A stretch of DNA of 64,000 nucleotides from Peribacillus alkalitolerans (GTDB lineage Bacteria; Bacillota; Bacilli; Bacillales; DSM-1321). The notes under the pieces are model-generated. The model did not search any database and was not told the origin of the DNA. It was given only the letters and a program-made list of their open reading frames with translations. The DNA is taken from the NCBI RefSeq assembly GCF_010882125.1, contig NZ_JAAGVZ010000008.1, positions 1-64,000 of the forward strand, given 5' to 3'. Shown piece by piece: positions 1 through 8,952 of the stretch (its first letter is position 1; the number at the start of each line of letters is the position of its first letter). The translations under genes were made by a program, and so were the position numbers.

Positions 1-57
1 GTCTCGCCTGTAACGCTAATCCCCCAGGAGTCAAGCGCCTTCCGCTCCAATCAACCA
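1..57 (-). repeat. GC-rich dispersed repeat, partial copy at window edge
   Basis: Read on the minus strand from about position 56 leftwards, this begins GTTGATTGGAGCGGAAGGCG and continues with a GACTCCTG block. The same start and blocks occur in the complete copy at 362-490. The copy runs off the left end of the window. It is head-to-head with the second copy, with a transposase remnant between them. The composition is clearly more GC-rich than the surrounding sequence. Similar elements are common between genes in Bacillus relatives (recalled, not searched). Confidence 0.6.
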
Positions 58-71
58 GTGTCCTTGAATAA

Positions 72-329
72 TCAACTTAAAAACCTGTTCATTAAGCTTA
101 GCATAGATCGAATGCCAAACACATATTGAACAAACGTCATTTTAAAGAGTACAACTGGATCAATACTAGGACGTCCTAAATTAGAATAGAGGTGTTCGAC
201 TAACGGATAGATGAAGGTAAAATCAATCGATGCATCGAGTTTTCGGACTAAGTGGTCTTGTGGAACAAGTTGTTCAATAGCCAGCATTTCTAATTGTTCA
301 CGTTCATTGATTTGATTTTTCGTCATCAT
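72..329 (-). pseudogene. IS1182-family transposase, N-terminal remnant
   Basis: The 85-residue frame opens MMTKNQINEREQLEML and contains LVPQDHLVRKL and LGRPSIDPVVLFKM, the typical N-terminal segment (DUF772-like) of IS1182-family DDE transposases. In full elements the text continues past FGIRSM for several hundred residues. Here homology stops at that point and a short unrelated tail (LSLMNRFLS) ends in a stop. No DDE catalytic residues remain, so it cannot transpose by itself. It lies between two inverted copies of a GC-rich repeat, and one of them begins about 15 bases beyond its stop. This is a dead relic of an insertion. Family assignment is from recalled motifs. Confidence 0.75.
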
Positions 330-360
330 CGCTTATCACCTCAAAATTATGTACAAACAC

Positions 361-491
361 CGTTGATTGGAGTGGAGGGCGACGACTCCTGCGGGAAAAG
401 CGTGAGACTTGCGACCCCGCACGAGCGTAGCGAAGGAGGAGGCTCAAGCCACGCCCGCGGAAAGCGTTCGCCCTTCGCTGCAATCAACTTC
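361..491 (+). repeat. GC-rich palindromic dispersed repeat, complete copy
   Basis: About 130 bases bounded by GTTGATTG at the left and CAATCAAC at the right, a perfect 8-bp terminal inverted repeat. The interior contains GACTCCTGCGGG, GCGTAGCGAAGGAGGAGG and CGCCCGCGGAAAGCG and can fold extensively. The frame that crosses it is not a gene. It is inverted relative to the partial copy at 1-57. Confidence 0.65.
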
Positions 492-520
492 TCTAATTCT
501 TAGTTAACTTCTTTCATTGT

Positions 521-600
521 AAAAGAAAAAAGACTGTTGGCAAACTCGAAATTCTTCGAGTTTGTCTACAGTCTGAATGGAGTGCACAATTGCACTCCAT
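521..600 (-). terminator. Terminator of cls, double hairpin
   Basis: Just past the cls stop is a 9-bp stem (ATGGAGTGC/GCACTCCAT, 577-600). It is followed by a long stem at 531-574 (AGACTGT...AAACTCGAA paired with TTCGAGTTT...ACAGTCT). On the minus strand the second stem runs straight into a T-rich tract (complement of 521-530), the form of an intrinsic terminator. Confidence 0.85.
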
Positions 601-602
601 CT

Positions 603-2114
603 TTAAAGTAATGGTGAAAGTAACCTACAAAATGACTCTAACACCTTCATTCCTATATTGCGTTTTTTGAAAGAATCCATATGGATTTCTTGGGCTTGTT
701 CTAGGTCGTCCATAAAGTCCTTGACTAGTTTTTGAGTACTACCTGTTTTGTAGAGGAATGCATTGACTTCAAAATTCAAATGGAAGCTCCTCATGTCCAT
801 ATTGGAAGTTCCAATCGAAGCAAGTTCATTATCAACAATCACTATCTTGCTGTGCATGAATCCTTCTTTATATTCGTATACACGTACTCCCGCCTCCAAA
901 AGATTGGGAAAATAGGAGCGTGATGCATGCCATACAATCCACTTATCTGGATTTTTGGGTACTAGTAATCTGACATCAATTCCACTCAACGCTGCGACCT
1001 TTAGTGCTTGAAATACATCTTCATCAGGAATGAAATAAGGGGAAGCGATGTACACTGACTCTTTAGCGGTCGTTATCATGGAAAAGATCATGTCCTTAAT
1101 GACACTCCACTCATTATCCGGGCCACCAGCAATCATCTGTACACCACCTTGATGATGTTCAATCGGTACACTAGTTGGTAAATACTCGTCCGTTAAAAAG
1201 CTATGATTTGTACTATAATACCAATCTTGCAAGAAAATTAATTGAAGAGTCCTTACCGCTTCACCCTTCGCCATTAAATGTGTGTCCCGCCAGAATCCAA
1301 AGTTTTTATTTCTGCCTAGATACTCATCACCAATATTTAGACCTCCTACAAAACCGATATCTCCGTCAATGACGATGATTTTTCGATGGTTACGGAAATT
1401 GAACTTATTGTTTAAAAACGGTAATCGTACAGGACCAAATGGAGATACTTCCACTCCAGCGTTACGTAAATCTTGAATATACTCCTTTGTCAACGTCCAA
1501 GCACCAACTGCATCATATAAAAAGCGGACTTTTACCCCATTTCTAGCACGTTCCATCAGTACATTCTTAATATCTCGTCCAATTTCATCATCTCGTACAA
1601 TATAATATTGAATGTGAATATGATGCTTTGCTTCTTTCAAACCTGTAAGGATGTGAGAAAAGGTTTCTTCCCCATTAGTCAAAATCTTTGTTTCTGTAGC
1701 AAAAGAGATAGGGCTGTTCCCGATTCGCTGGGCCAAAGCGATTAACTTTTTTTGATGATCTCCCATATTGGCCAGTTTATCGGCGCTGATATCTCGTTCA
1801 CCTTCGATTTTTAGAAAAGCCTGCTTATCTAAAAAATATTTCTTACGGAACATTTTTTCCTTTCGGTAATTACGTCCAAATAAAAGATAAAATATAAATC
1901 CAACTAATGGAAAAGCGCCAAAAACAACAAGCCATGTAAGGGTTTGGGTAGGATGCCGATTTTCTAGGAAGATGACAATTCCAATAATTACAGCTGACAG
2001 TGTCAAAATTAAACTAAAAAACCCAAACAGTCCTCCTTGGACCTGATCATGAAAGAGAAACCATACGCCCCATAGTAGGCCGACAAAAAGAAGTAAACGA
2101 ACTGTATTTTTCAT
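603..2114 (-). CDS. cls: Cardiolipin synthase
   Basis: A 503-residue phospholipase D superfamily protein that joins two phosphatidylglycerol molecules into cardiolipin plus glycerol at the membrane. Two hydrophobic segments at about residues 5-60 anchor the N-terminus. They are followed by two PLD domains, each with an HKD motif: HRKIIVID near residue 243 and HSKIVIVD near residue 421, both complete. The length is usual for Firmicute cardiolipin synthases. The ATG follows a GAGGTGG ribosome site. The gene is monocistronic, lies downstream of mecA and has its own strong terminator. Bacilli carry several paralogues, so which one this corresponds to in B. subtilis is not settled. Confidence 0.93.
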   Translation of the reverse strand: MKNTVRLLLFVGLLWGVWFLFHDQVQGGLFGFFSLILTLSAVIIGIVIFLENRHPTQTLTWLVVFGAFPLVGFIFYLLFGRNYRKEKMFRKKYFLDKQAFLKIEGERDISADKLANMGDHQKKLIALAQRIGNSPISFATETKILTNGEETFSHILTGLKEAKHHIHIQYYIVRDDEIGRDIKNVLMERARNGVKVRFLYDAVGAWTLTKEYIQDLRNAGVEVSPFGPVRLPFLNNKFNFRNHRKIIVIDGDIGFVGGLNIGDEYLGRNKNFGFWRDTHLMAKGEAVRTLQLIFLQDWYYSTNHSFLTDEYLPTSVPIEHHQGGVQMIAGGPDNEWSVIKDMIFSMITTAKESVYIASPYFIPDEDVFQALKVAALSGIDVRLLVPKNPDKWIVWHASRSYFPNLLEAGVRVYEYKEGFMHSKIVIVDNELASIGTSNMDMRSFHLNFEVNAFLYKTGSTQKLVKDFMDDLEQAQEIHMDSFKKRNIGMKVLESFCRLLSPLL

Positions 2115-2221
2115 AATTCCACCTCGAGAGACCTTAAATCATACTGTACAACTACATATACCCAAAAAGACCTTCTTAAATCCTATCACAAATTGGTACA
2201 AAAAAATGGAAACTTTAACAC

Positions 2222-2254
2222 AAACAAAAACCGATTTCCTACAAAAGAAATCGG
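2222..2254 (-). terminator. Terminator of mecA
   Basis: Stem CCGATTTC/GAAATCGG with an 8-base loop, followed on the minus strand by a T tract. Confidence 0.85.
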
Positions 2255-2264
2255 TCCAGAATAT

Positions 2265-2930
2265 CTATACGAAATATTGACGCACCGTATCAAATACATT
2301 TTCGTTCATTACTACTTTCCCATACTCTTCTAAGCGATGAATAGTCATTTGAGACTCATCTCCATATTCAAGGAGAATGCTTAGTACATTATCCATCTCT
2401 TCTTCGTCCATTTCTTCTTCTAGGAACTCAACGAAGAGATAATATTTTCCTTCGTAAGCAAACAACTTGGTTTCAAAGCCCTTCAGAACAGGACGTTTAC
2501 TTAAGGAAATCACATCCTCAAAATCTTTAAACATTATGACAAATTCTAAAATACCATCTTCCATAACAATTTGTTCTTCTTCTGGTATTTTTCCTTGCAT
2601 ATGGTGATCGAGGAGGGATTCAATTTTATCATGAACGGGCATATCCTTCAGCTTTTCGTCAAGATTTTCACCATTAAGGACATCCTTGGCCAAATTGGCT
2701 CTAGTTACGAGAACTTCTAAACCTTTATCCAAAGCTTGGACTTGAATCCATAATGGACCCTCAATCCCAAATTCTTCTTCATGATGAACTTCATCCATCA
2801 TTTCCCAAAATAGTTCTTCACTTTTTTCGCGATTGTACCAAATCTCATCGCGATCAAAGCCTCTTTCCTCAATATCGATATACGAAATGTAAAATTTTAC
2901 GGTATGTTCATTAATACGTTCAATCTCCAT
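2265..2930 (-). CDS. mecA: Adaptor protein MecA
   Basis: MecA is the adaptor that hands ComK, ComS and other clients to the ClpC-ClpP protease and helps ClpC oligomerise. The protein starts MEIERINEHTVKFYISY, nearly identical to B. subtilis MecA. The ATG at 2930 is chosen because GGGAGAGG lies just upstream and family members begin here; the frame is open 8 codons further. At 221 residues it matches the family length. An N-terminal client-binding domain (about 1-80) and a C-terminal ClpC-binding domain (about 110-221) are joined by an acidic linker. It lies downstream of spx, as in other bacilli. Its client ComK would be affected by the neighbouring competence locus, where med is broken. Confidence 0.95.
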   Translation of the reverse strand: MEIERINEHTVKFYISYIDIEERGFDRDEIWYNREKSEELFWEMMDEVHHEEEFGIEGPLWIQVQALDKGLEVLVTRANLAKDVLNGENLDEKLKDMPVHDKIESLLDHHMQGKIPEEEQIVMEDGILEFVIMFKDFEDVISLSKRPVLKGFETKLFAYEGKYYLFVEFLEEEMDEEEMDNVLSILLEYGDESQMTIHRLEEYGKVVMNENVFDTVRQYFV

Positions 2931-3219
2931 AAATTCCCTCTCCCTTCTCTTCAAATTTTGAAGGGAATTACCCCCGAAAAATTAAGCTTTTCTATCTATA
3001 ACTTTACCCCTATTGAAGAAATACTAATCAATAAATATGGATAAGTTATATTAATTCTATTTTATGATAAAAAGCGTAAGAAGGAAAATGAAAAGCAATA
3101 AATCAAACAAAAACGATTGAAATGCCTACTTAGTTCTTTGATTTTACATAATTTTTCGTCAATTTGCAATGCGTCTCAAATAAAAAAGACCCCAACAATA
3201 ATTTGTAAGGGTCTTTTTG
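2931..3219. other. Intergenic region upstream of mecA
   Basis: About 290 AT-rich bases hold the mecA leader and the spx terminator. No further gene or RNA is visible. Confidence 0.6.
3183..3218 (-). terminator. Terminator of spx
   Basis: AAAAAGACCC pairs with GGGTCTTTTT around a 16-base loop, directly after the spx stop. It has T/A tracts on both sides and may work in both directions. Confidence 0.85.
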
Positions 3220-3615
3220 TTAGTTAACCATTCGCTGAGCTTCGCGAAGATGGAATGTACGAACTTTTCTTGGAAGGAAACGACGAATTTCATCTTCATT
3301 ATAGCCCACTTGCAAACGCTTCTCGTCAAGGATAATCGGCCTGCGTAGTAATCCTGGGTTTTCCTTGATTAAAGTATATAACTGTTGTAGAGGTAGTGTC
3401 TCTACATTTACGTTTAGTTTTTGGAACGTTTTGGAGCGGGTAGAAATTATTTCATCCGTTCCATCCTCCGTCATACGAAGAATTTCCTTAATCTCCTCAA
3501 TGGATAATGACTCAGAAAAAATATTTCTTTCTACATAGCCAATGTCATTTTCCTCTAGCCATGCTTTTGCTTTCCTACAAGAAGTACAGCTTGGAGATGT
3601 ATACAATGTTACCAT
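3220..3615 (-). CDS. spx: Global redox regulator Spx
   Basis: Spx binds the alpha subunit C-terminal domain of RNA polymerase and redirects transcription under thiol-oxidative stress. It belongs to the ArsC-like family. The redox switch Cys10-Thr-Ser-Cys13 is present ([12 protein letters not shown]), as are the conserved segments [16 protein letters not shown] and [27 protein letters not shown]. The ATG at 3615 gives 131 residues, the exact family length. A GTG three codons upstream overlaps the CGGGAGTG ribosome site and is not used. In B. subtilis Spx is degraded by ClpXP. The gene is preceded by a long leader region with a palindrome that may be an operator. Confidence 0.97.
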   Translation of the reverse strand: MVTLYTSPSCTSCRKAKAWLEENDIGYVERNIFSESLSIEEIKEILRMTEDGTDEIISTRSKTFQKLNVNVETLPLQQLYTLIKENPGLLRRPIILDEKRLQVGYNEDEIRRFLPRKVRTFHLREAQRMVN

Positions 3616-4198
3616 ATTAATCACACTCCCGAATTATAGAATCGTAGATCTATGCTGGGAAAACTTTTTAATGAATGTAAAAGATTTGCCATCTATCTTT
3701 TTTTATGACAGCGCTTTTTCTTTATCCACTCTACATTGAAATTACTATAAACAAGTAATTTCTATCACAATTATACATCAATCTCATTAAAAAGAATACC
3801 TTTTTTAAAAAATACGAAATTTGTTATACAAACCTTGAACACACAGGCATTTCAGTGTTTTTTTAGTCCATAAGACCTAAATCTATAAAACTATCTTTTA
3901 TCAAACAATTGAAAATAATCTGCTTTCATTCTCAATTAATATGACTTAACTCTCAGGGTAAGTTGTGCCCGATTTTCACTTCCAATCTACATATTCCCTT
4001 GATATAAACTGTTTAAACCTATTTTTTTAAATGAGATTAAATTTATTTTATGTTTCTAATCTTAATTTTCCCTTAAGATTTTTACTTTTGAACAATTCGG
4101 TAACTATCAGAATTTTCCCTTTTCATTCTGGATACAATTTTATACAATATAGGTAATGGAAATGTGAGGCAATCGCTCCACATGAAAGGAGATAATCA
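3616..4198. other. Long intergenic region between spx and a divergent small gene
   Basis: About 580 AT-rich bases with no credible gene. The small frames here overlap spx or lack ribosome sites. It contains the perfect palindrome at 3738-3762. The length fits the multi-promoter control known for spx in B. subtilis, but I could not fix individual promoters with confidence. Confidence 0.5.
3738..3762. promoter_or_regulatory. Candidate operator upstream of spx
   Basis: Perfect 9-bp inverted repeat GAAATTACT/AGTAATTTC with a 7-base spacer, about 120-150 bases upstream of the spx start. The core TACT-N7-AGTA resembles the recalled YodB-type operators controlling spx in B. subtilis. No protein can be assigned from sequence alone. 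Confidence 0.4.
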
Positions 4199-4384
4199 AT
4201 GGCAGGTTATTTGATCGATTTAACAATTGTAACTGTACTTGTGATTGGATTAACTGCATTAAATGGTGTAATGGTTAATGGAATTGGTGAAAAATTCTTT
4301 GGTGGCAAGGAAAAGAGTATTTTTAAAGACCAATCAGCTAAAACACAAACCGGCTGGAAAGCAGTCGGAGGGAAAAAGAACTAA
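4199..4384 (+). CDS. Small membrane protein, unknown function
   Basis: A 61-residue protein with one clear transmembrane segment (IDLTIVTVLVIGLTALNGVM, residues 6-25). A short charged tail ends GWKAVGGKKN. An AAAGGAGA ribosome site stands 6 bases before the ATG and a good terminator follows, so it is a real single-gene unit. I do not recognise the family. The basic, lysine-rich C-terminus probably faces the cytoplasm. Confidence 0.7.
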   Translation: MAGYLIDLTIVTVLVIGLTALNGVMVNGIGEKFFGGKEKSIFKDQSAKTQTGWKAVGGKKN

Positions 4385-4410
4385 CCTAAATATCTCAATA
4401 AACTTATTCA

Positions 4411-4440
4411 TAAAAAGAGCATTCCTCAATGCTCTTTTAT
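4411..4440 (+). terminator. Terminator of small membrane protein gene
   Basis: AAGAGCATT pairs with AATGCTCTT around a CCTC loop and is followed by Ts. Confidence 0.85.
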
Positions 4441-4635
4441 TCTACCTATTCCTACGACACTTGTACCGCTCTTTTAGCGAATCAATACAAACCTTTCCAT
4501 TTCCTCTAACTTTCAACAAAAATTATCTCCTATTTATTCATAAGACTAAAGAAGTATAGCATCCACTCTCTAAGAATGATTCAAACAATTTTTGAAAAGT
4601 TTACACTTTAGATATAACGAATAAAGGAGATTGAA

Positions 4636-5433
4636 ATGAATACTACTCTTTTGGTTGAAAAATTTTTAGATTTTTTAGATGTGGAAAGAAAAGAGGTCTG
4701 TCTGCCTTTTCTAAACGAATTACTTAAGAATCATCAAGAAAAAGTAAAGTGGGAAACTGTTACCAAGATTTTGGATTGGGAAAGAGGCGATCAAACAGGA
4801 GAATACCTACCTCCAATTGACCTCTATATTAACAGGATTACCAACCAAGGTATGGGAGGAACATGCTGGTCGTTGGCAGTTGGCTTTCATTGGTTATTAA
4901 CACAACTCGGATTCTCGACTCACTATTTGTACATGGATTCAGGTCATTTATGCTTACGCGTCGATTTAGATCAACCCTATTATGTGGATGTTGGATATTG
5001 TGCACCGTTATTCAAGGCATACCCCTTGAAACAATCTTTTAAGGTGAAAGACATACGGGAAGAGTTCGTTTATCAAGTCGATGGGGATAAAGTCACAATT
5101 TCCAGAGAACCAGGTCCTACGAAAACAATGGATACTGTTTCAGTACAACTTGATGAGATGAAGCCATTCATTACAAAATCAAATGTTTGGGATACAGGGA
5201 TGGCCTTAAAAGAAATACAAATCTTTGGATATGTGGATGGAGTACCAACTTCATTAAAAAATAACACACTAAAACAGCACTTTACTCATGAAAAACGAGA
5301 AACCATATTAAATCCAACACAATTGGAATTGTTCATCACAGAACGTTTCCGAATGGATTGGAATTTATATAAAGATGCACTTGAACGATATGAAAGCAAA
5401 AAAGGAATAAAACTGTTTAGTGTAGAATACTAG
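4636..5433 (+). CDS. Arylamine N-acetyltransferase family protein
   Basis: These enzymes move an acetyl group from acetyl-CoA to arylamines or hydrazines through an acyl-cysteine intermediate. The whole catalytic triad can be seen: Cys77 in GGTCWSL, His104 in SGHLCLRV and Asp118 in YYVDVGY. Typical family context surrounds each residue. The length of 265 residues is normal. AAAGGAGA precedes the ATG. The gene is a single unit and converges with a glycosidase-like gene through a shared terminator. The true substrate cannot be told. Bacillus homologues acetylate drugs in vitro, but the natural role is unclear. Confidence 0.88.
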   Translation: MNTTLLVEKFLDFLDVERKEVCLPFLNELLKNHQEKVKWETVTKILDWERGDQTGEYLPPIDLYINRITNQGMGGTCWSLAVGFHWLLTQLGFSTHYLYMDSGHLCLRVDLDQPYYVDVGYCAPLFKAYPLKQSFKVKDIREEFVYQVDGDKVTISREPGPTKTMDTVSVQLDEMKPFITKSNVWDTGMALKEIQIFGYVDGVPTSLKNNTLKQHFTHEKRETILNPTQLELFITERFRMDWNLYKDALERYESKKGIKLFSVEY

Positions 5434-5490
5434 AGCTCAACAAGAATTGAATTCCAACATTCACGGACTTGAATAATTCACCTTTGAGAA

Positions 5491-5539
5491 AGAGACTGGA
5501 TTACATTGCACACTATCAGTACAATATAATCCAGTCTCT
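5491..5539. terminator. Bidirectional terminator between convergent genes
   Basis: AGAGACTGGATTA pairs with TAATCCAGTCTCT, with additional pairing inside. It lies between the stops of the acetyltransferase gene and the convergent glycosidase-like gene. Confidence 0.75.
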
Positions 5540-5551
5540 ATGAGAACAGTA

Positions 5552-6763
5552 TTATGGAGTATAATCTACATTTGGTGTATACGAATTACCAGCATTCCAT
5601 AAAAGGTACTCTTTAATGCCTTGTTCATTTAAAGCTTTGATTTGGGCTTCAACTTCTGCTTTACCATACTTTTTAAAATTCCCTTTTCCTAGCCAAGAAG
5701 CTGTAAAGTCCTGTAACCATGGTCTTGAAATTGGTGGTGTTTGAAGCTGTGATAATTTTTGCTTTTCAACCTTCACATATTCTGTAACCAATTTATATGG
5801 CTCAATATCTGGCTTGGCAATTCCAAAATATGATGTCCAGTGACTAGGGTAAATCATTGAGGAAATGACATCCACATTTTCAGATATCTTAGAGAAATTT
5901 TGACCTATACCAGGTGCTTCTGGCAACGTAGCAGTATAACCAAAGATATCAACTGATACCTTCACACCGTATGGCTTTAACTTTTCCCTAGCATATGCAA
6001 CAAAGTCAGTAACCGCTGATACACGCTTTTGTATATTATCTTCACTTCTCTTTGCATAGTCACCCATGCTATATGTTAATGTTTGATCTCGTTTTTCAAA
6101 TCCTTCTGGGAAACGAACATAATCAAATTGAATTTCCTGGAAACCCATTTTAGCTGCCTCAATGGCAATCCCAACATTATAATCCCATACTTCTTTCAAG
6201 AAAGGATTGACGAACGACTCTCCTCTACCATTTTTCCAAACGGTTTTCCCTTCTTTATAGGACCATTCTGGTTTTTTATTAGAAAGAATGGAATCCTTGA
6301 AAACTACTATTCTAGCAATTGGATACACTTGCTTTTTCTCTAAAGTTTTTAGCATCGCCTTAGGATCTTTGATGAAATTTTGTCCGATTCCTGCATATGG
6401 AGAACTTGGTTCGGGCTTATACGTAATATTCCCCCAGTCATCCTTTATGTCGATTACCATTGCATTTAAATCTGTACTATCCATTAATCCTAATAACTTA
6501 TTAAACTTAGTTCCACCTGCAGAATGCCCTGTAACATAAACCCCACGGACAGCATCAGGATACTGAAACACAAGTCCCGAATCGTATGTAAAACGTGGTA
6601 GTGATTGAAATACTTCTTTGGACTTTAAGACCATCATTCTATTCGGATGGTTACTCACTACTTGTGTTTCCTCATTCCCTGCTGCTTTTGCAGCGGTAGG
6701 ACCCATTGATAATAAAGCAGTAACAATAAACCCGGCCGCAATGATTGTATTCCTAAGCTGCAT
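5552..6763 (-). CDS. Secreted putative glycoside hydrolase (DUF4015)
   Basis: A 403-residue protein with a Sec signal peptide (MQLRNTIIAAGF... ending near AAKAAG). It is followed by a TIM-barrel-like domain of the DUF4015/COG1306 family. Characteristic strands include GVYVTGHSAGG, MVIDIKDDWGNITY, IARIVVFKD, EIQFDYVRFPEG and VSVDIFGYT. FDYVRFP carries the conserved acidic residue expected in the active site. A GGAGAGGGG ribosome site supports the start. The substrate is unknown; a cell-wall or extracellular polysaccharide is plausible because the protein is exported. No anchoring motif is seen. Confidence 0.82.
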   Translation of the reverse strand: MQLRNTIIAAGFIVTALLSMGPTAAKAAGNEETQVVSNHPNRMMVLKSKEVFQSLPRFTYDSGLVFQYPDAVRGVYVTGHSAGGTKFNKLLGLMDSTDLNAMVIDIKDDWGNITYKPEPSSPYAGIGQNFIKDPKAMLKTLEKKQVYPIARIVVFKDSILSNKKPEWSYKEGKTVWKNGRGESFVNPFLKEVWDYNVGIAIEAAKMGFQEIQFDYVRFPEGFEKRDQTLTYSMGDYAKRSEDNIQKRVSAVTDFVAYAREKLKPYGVKVSVDIFGYTATLPEAPGIGQNFSKISENVDVISSMIYPSHWTSYFGIAKPDIEPYKLVTEYVKVEKQKLSQLQTPPISRPWLQDFTASWLGKGNFKKYGKAEVEAQIKALNEQGIKEYLLWNAGNSYTPNVDYTP

Positions 6764-6902
6764 GACAGAGCCCCTCTCCTATTTAAATATTGTACTTATA
6801 TTATAAAGCGAAACTTCCTTTTGTGGGGCGGTTTTTTCCACAAAAGGTTAGTTGAGCCAATCGGGCCTTTACGGACAGTTACCCTTTTTCAACCTTACTT
6901 AA

Positions 6903-6942
6903 ATAAAAAAGACCCAACAGAGTAAAAAAGTCTGTTGAGTCT
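6903..6942 (-). terminator. Terminator of the opp operon
   Basis: AGACCCAACAGA pairs with TCTGTTGAGTCT and is followed on the minus strand by a T tract, 13 bases past the oppF stop. Confidence 0.88.
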
Positions 6943-6954
6943 CTAATAAAAATT

Positions 6955-7893
6955 TTATTTTGACATCTTTTTGTATTGCTCAAGTTCTTTTTCAGAGCAG
7001 TATACGAAATGTCCAGGTTTTACTTCACGCATTTTTACTTCTTCCCCTTCAGCATAGTCATGCATGTTCGGGTTGTAAGTGATACGTTTACGAGTACGCT
7101 CGCTAATTGGATCCGGTTGAGGAATCGCAGATAATAGTGAACGAGTGTAAGGATGGATTGGGTTATTGTACAATTCTTCACTTGTAGTTAATTCTACAAG
7201 TTTGCCAAAATACATTACACCGATTCGGTCGCTGATGTATTTTACCATGGAAAGGTCATGGGCGATGAATAGGTACGTTAATCCCTTTTCCTTTTGAAGC
7301 TTTTTCATCAAGTTAACAACCTGTGCTTGAATGGATACATCCAATGCAGAGATTGGCTCGTCCGCAATGATGAATTCAGGTTGAACCGCAAGAGCACGGG
7401 CAATCCCGATACGCTGACGTTGACCGCCTGAGAATTCATGTGGGTAACGGTTGGCATGCTCTTTATTTAATCCAACTGTTTTTAGTAAATCGATAACCTG
7501 GTTCATTCTGTCTTCTTTAGAAGTAGCCAAACCATGAATATCGATACCTTCAGCAATAATATCTGCTACCTTCATACGAGGATTCAAGGATGCATAAGGA
7601 TCTTGGAAGATCATTTGCATTTTACGGTTGAATTCGCGTAAATCCTTTGCGGATTTTTTCCCATGAACATTTTTCCCGTTAAAGATTACTTCTCCATCAG
7701 TTGCATCATATAAACGGATAATCGTACGACCAGTTGTAGATTTACCACAACCCGATTCTCCTACCAGTCCAAGAGTTTCCCCTTTGAAAACTTGGAAAGA
7801 TACATCATCCACGGCCTTAACCATGTTAGGTTTGCCTGCGTTGAAGTGTTGCTTTAAGTTTTTAACATCAAGAAGAACTTGATTCTCTGTCAT
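6955..7893 (-). CDS. oppF: Oligopeptide ABC transporter ATPase OppF
   Basis: One of the two cytoplasmic ATPases that drive peptide uptake. It has a Walker A motif (GESGCGKST), a Q-loop ([12 protein letters not shown]), the signature [15 protein letters not shown], Walker B (FIIADEPISALD) and the switch His in FIAHDLSMV. At 312 residues it is complete. The C-terminal tail ends HFVYCSEKELEQYKK and lacks the four-cysteine motif seen in the second peptide transporter of this window. It begins one base after the oppD stop with its own GGGGG-type ribosome site and is the last gene of oppABCDF. Confidence 0.92.
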   Translation of the reverse strand: MTENQVLLDVKNLKQHFNAGKPNMVKAVDDVSFQVFKGETLGLVGESGCGKSTTGRTIIRLYDATDGEVIFNGKNVHGKKSAKDLREFNRKMQMIFQDPYASLNPRMKVADIIAEGIDIHGLATSKEDRMNQVIDLLKTVGLNKEHANRYPHEFSGGQRQRIGIARALAVQPEFIIADEPISALDVSIQAQVVNLMKKLQKEKGLTYLFIAHDLSMVKYISDRIGVMYFGKLVELTTSEELYNNPIHPYTRSLLSAIPQPDPISERTRKRITYNPNMHDYAEGEEVKMREVKPGHFVYCSEKELEQYKKMSK

Positions 7894-7894
7894 A

Positions 7895-8938
7895 TTATTT
7901 AACCCCCTGCATTGAAAGGAAGTGGCTTCTACGCTTCACGACTGCATCCGGAGGAGTAACCTTAGGTGCATCCGGATGAAGTAGCCAAGTTGCTGCGTAG
8001 TGAGTATCAGATACCTTGAACATTGGAGGTTGCTCTTCTAAATCAATTTGCATCGCATACTCATTACGTGGTGCGAATGCATCTCCTTTAGGAGGATTCA
8101 TTAAGTCAGGAGGTGTACCTGGGATAGCGTACAACTCACTTCCAGCTATATCAAGGTCTGGCATAGAACTCAATAAGCCCCAAGTATATGGATGTTGTGG
8201 ATTGTAGAAAATCTCATCAACAGTTCCAATTTCAACAATCTTTCCACCATACATAACTGCTACGCGGTCCGCAACGTTAGCAACTACACCAAGGTCATGC
8301 GTGATGAAAATGATAGACGTATCAATTTTCTTTTGTAAATCCTTCATTAATTCAAGAATTTGAGCTTGAATTGTTACATCAAGAGCGGTAGTTGGCTCAT
8401 CGGCAATCAATACTTTTGGATTACATGCCAAAGCAATAGCAATTACTACCCTCTGTCTCATACCACCAGAAAACTGATGTGGGTATTGTTCAAAACGTAC
8501 TTCAGGTTGAGGAATCCCAACTAGACGTAATAAATCGAGAGCACGTTGTTTAGCTTCTGTTTTACTTAATTTTTGGTGCTTCAAGATTGGCTCCATGATT
8601 TGCTTACCAATTTTCATCGTTGGATTCAAGGATGTCATTGGATCTTGGAAAATCATAGAAATATCTTTCCCACGGATTTTTTGCATTTGACCGTCCGATT
8701 GTTTTGTCAAATCTTTACCTTCAAACAAAATTTGTCCGCTTTTGATTTCTGAATTTCCTGGAGGAAGTAGTCGCATGATTGTTTTCGTCGTAACGGATTT
8801 ACCAGAACCTGATTCCCCAACAATCGCTAATGTTTCACCTTTGATTAAGTCGAAATCTACACCACGAATGGCTTTAACTTCTCCTCCAAAAGTATGGAAG
8901 GATATATGCAAATCCTTAACTTCTAAGATTTTCTCCAT
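7895..8938 (-). CDS. oppD: Oligopeptide ABC transporter ATPase OppD
   Basis: ATPase partner of OppF. It shows Walker A (GESGSGKSV), Q-loop (MIFQDPMTSLNP), signature ([15 protein letters not shown]), Walker B ([11 protein letters not shown]) and switch His (FITHDLGVV). The ATG at 8938 (MEKILEVKDLHIS) is preferred over a GTG three codons upstream, because that GTG lies inside the AGGTGA ribosome site; the length becomes 348 residues. The C-terminal oligopeptide-transporter tail has the GTPPDLMNPP segment but no cysteines. The gene lies 14 bases after oppC. Confidence 0.92.
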   Translation of the reverse strand: MEKILEVKDLHISFHTFGGEVKAIRGVDFDLIKGETLAIVGESGSGKSVTTKTIMRLLPPGNSEIKSGQILFEGKDLTKQSDGQMQKIRGKDISMIFQDPMTSLNPTMKIGKQIMEPILKHQKLSKTEAKQRALDLLRLVGIPQPEVRFEQYPHQFSGGMRQRVVIAIALACNPKVLIADEPTTALDVTIQAQILELMKDLQKKIDTSIIFITHDLGVVANVADRVAVMYGGKIVEIGTVDEIFYNPQHPYTWGLLSSMPDLDIAGSELYAIPGTPPDLMNPPKGDAFAPRNEYAMQIDLEEQPPMFKVSDTHYAATWLLHPDAPKVTPPDAVVKRRSHFLSMQGVK

Positions 8939-8952
8939 TTGATTCACCTGCC

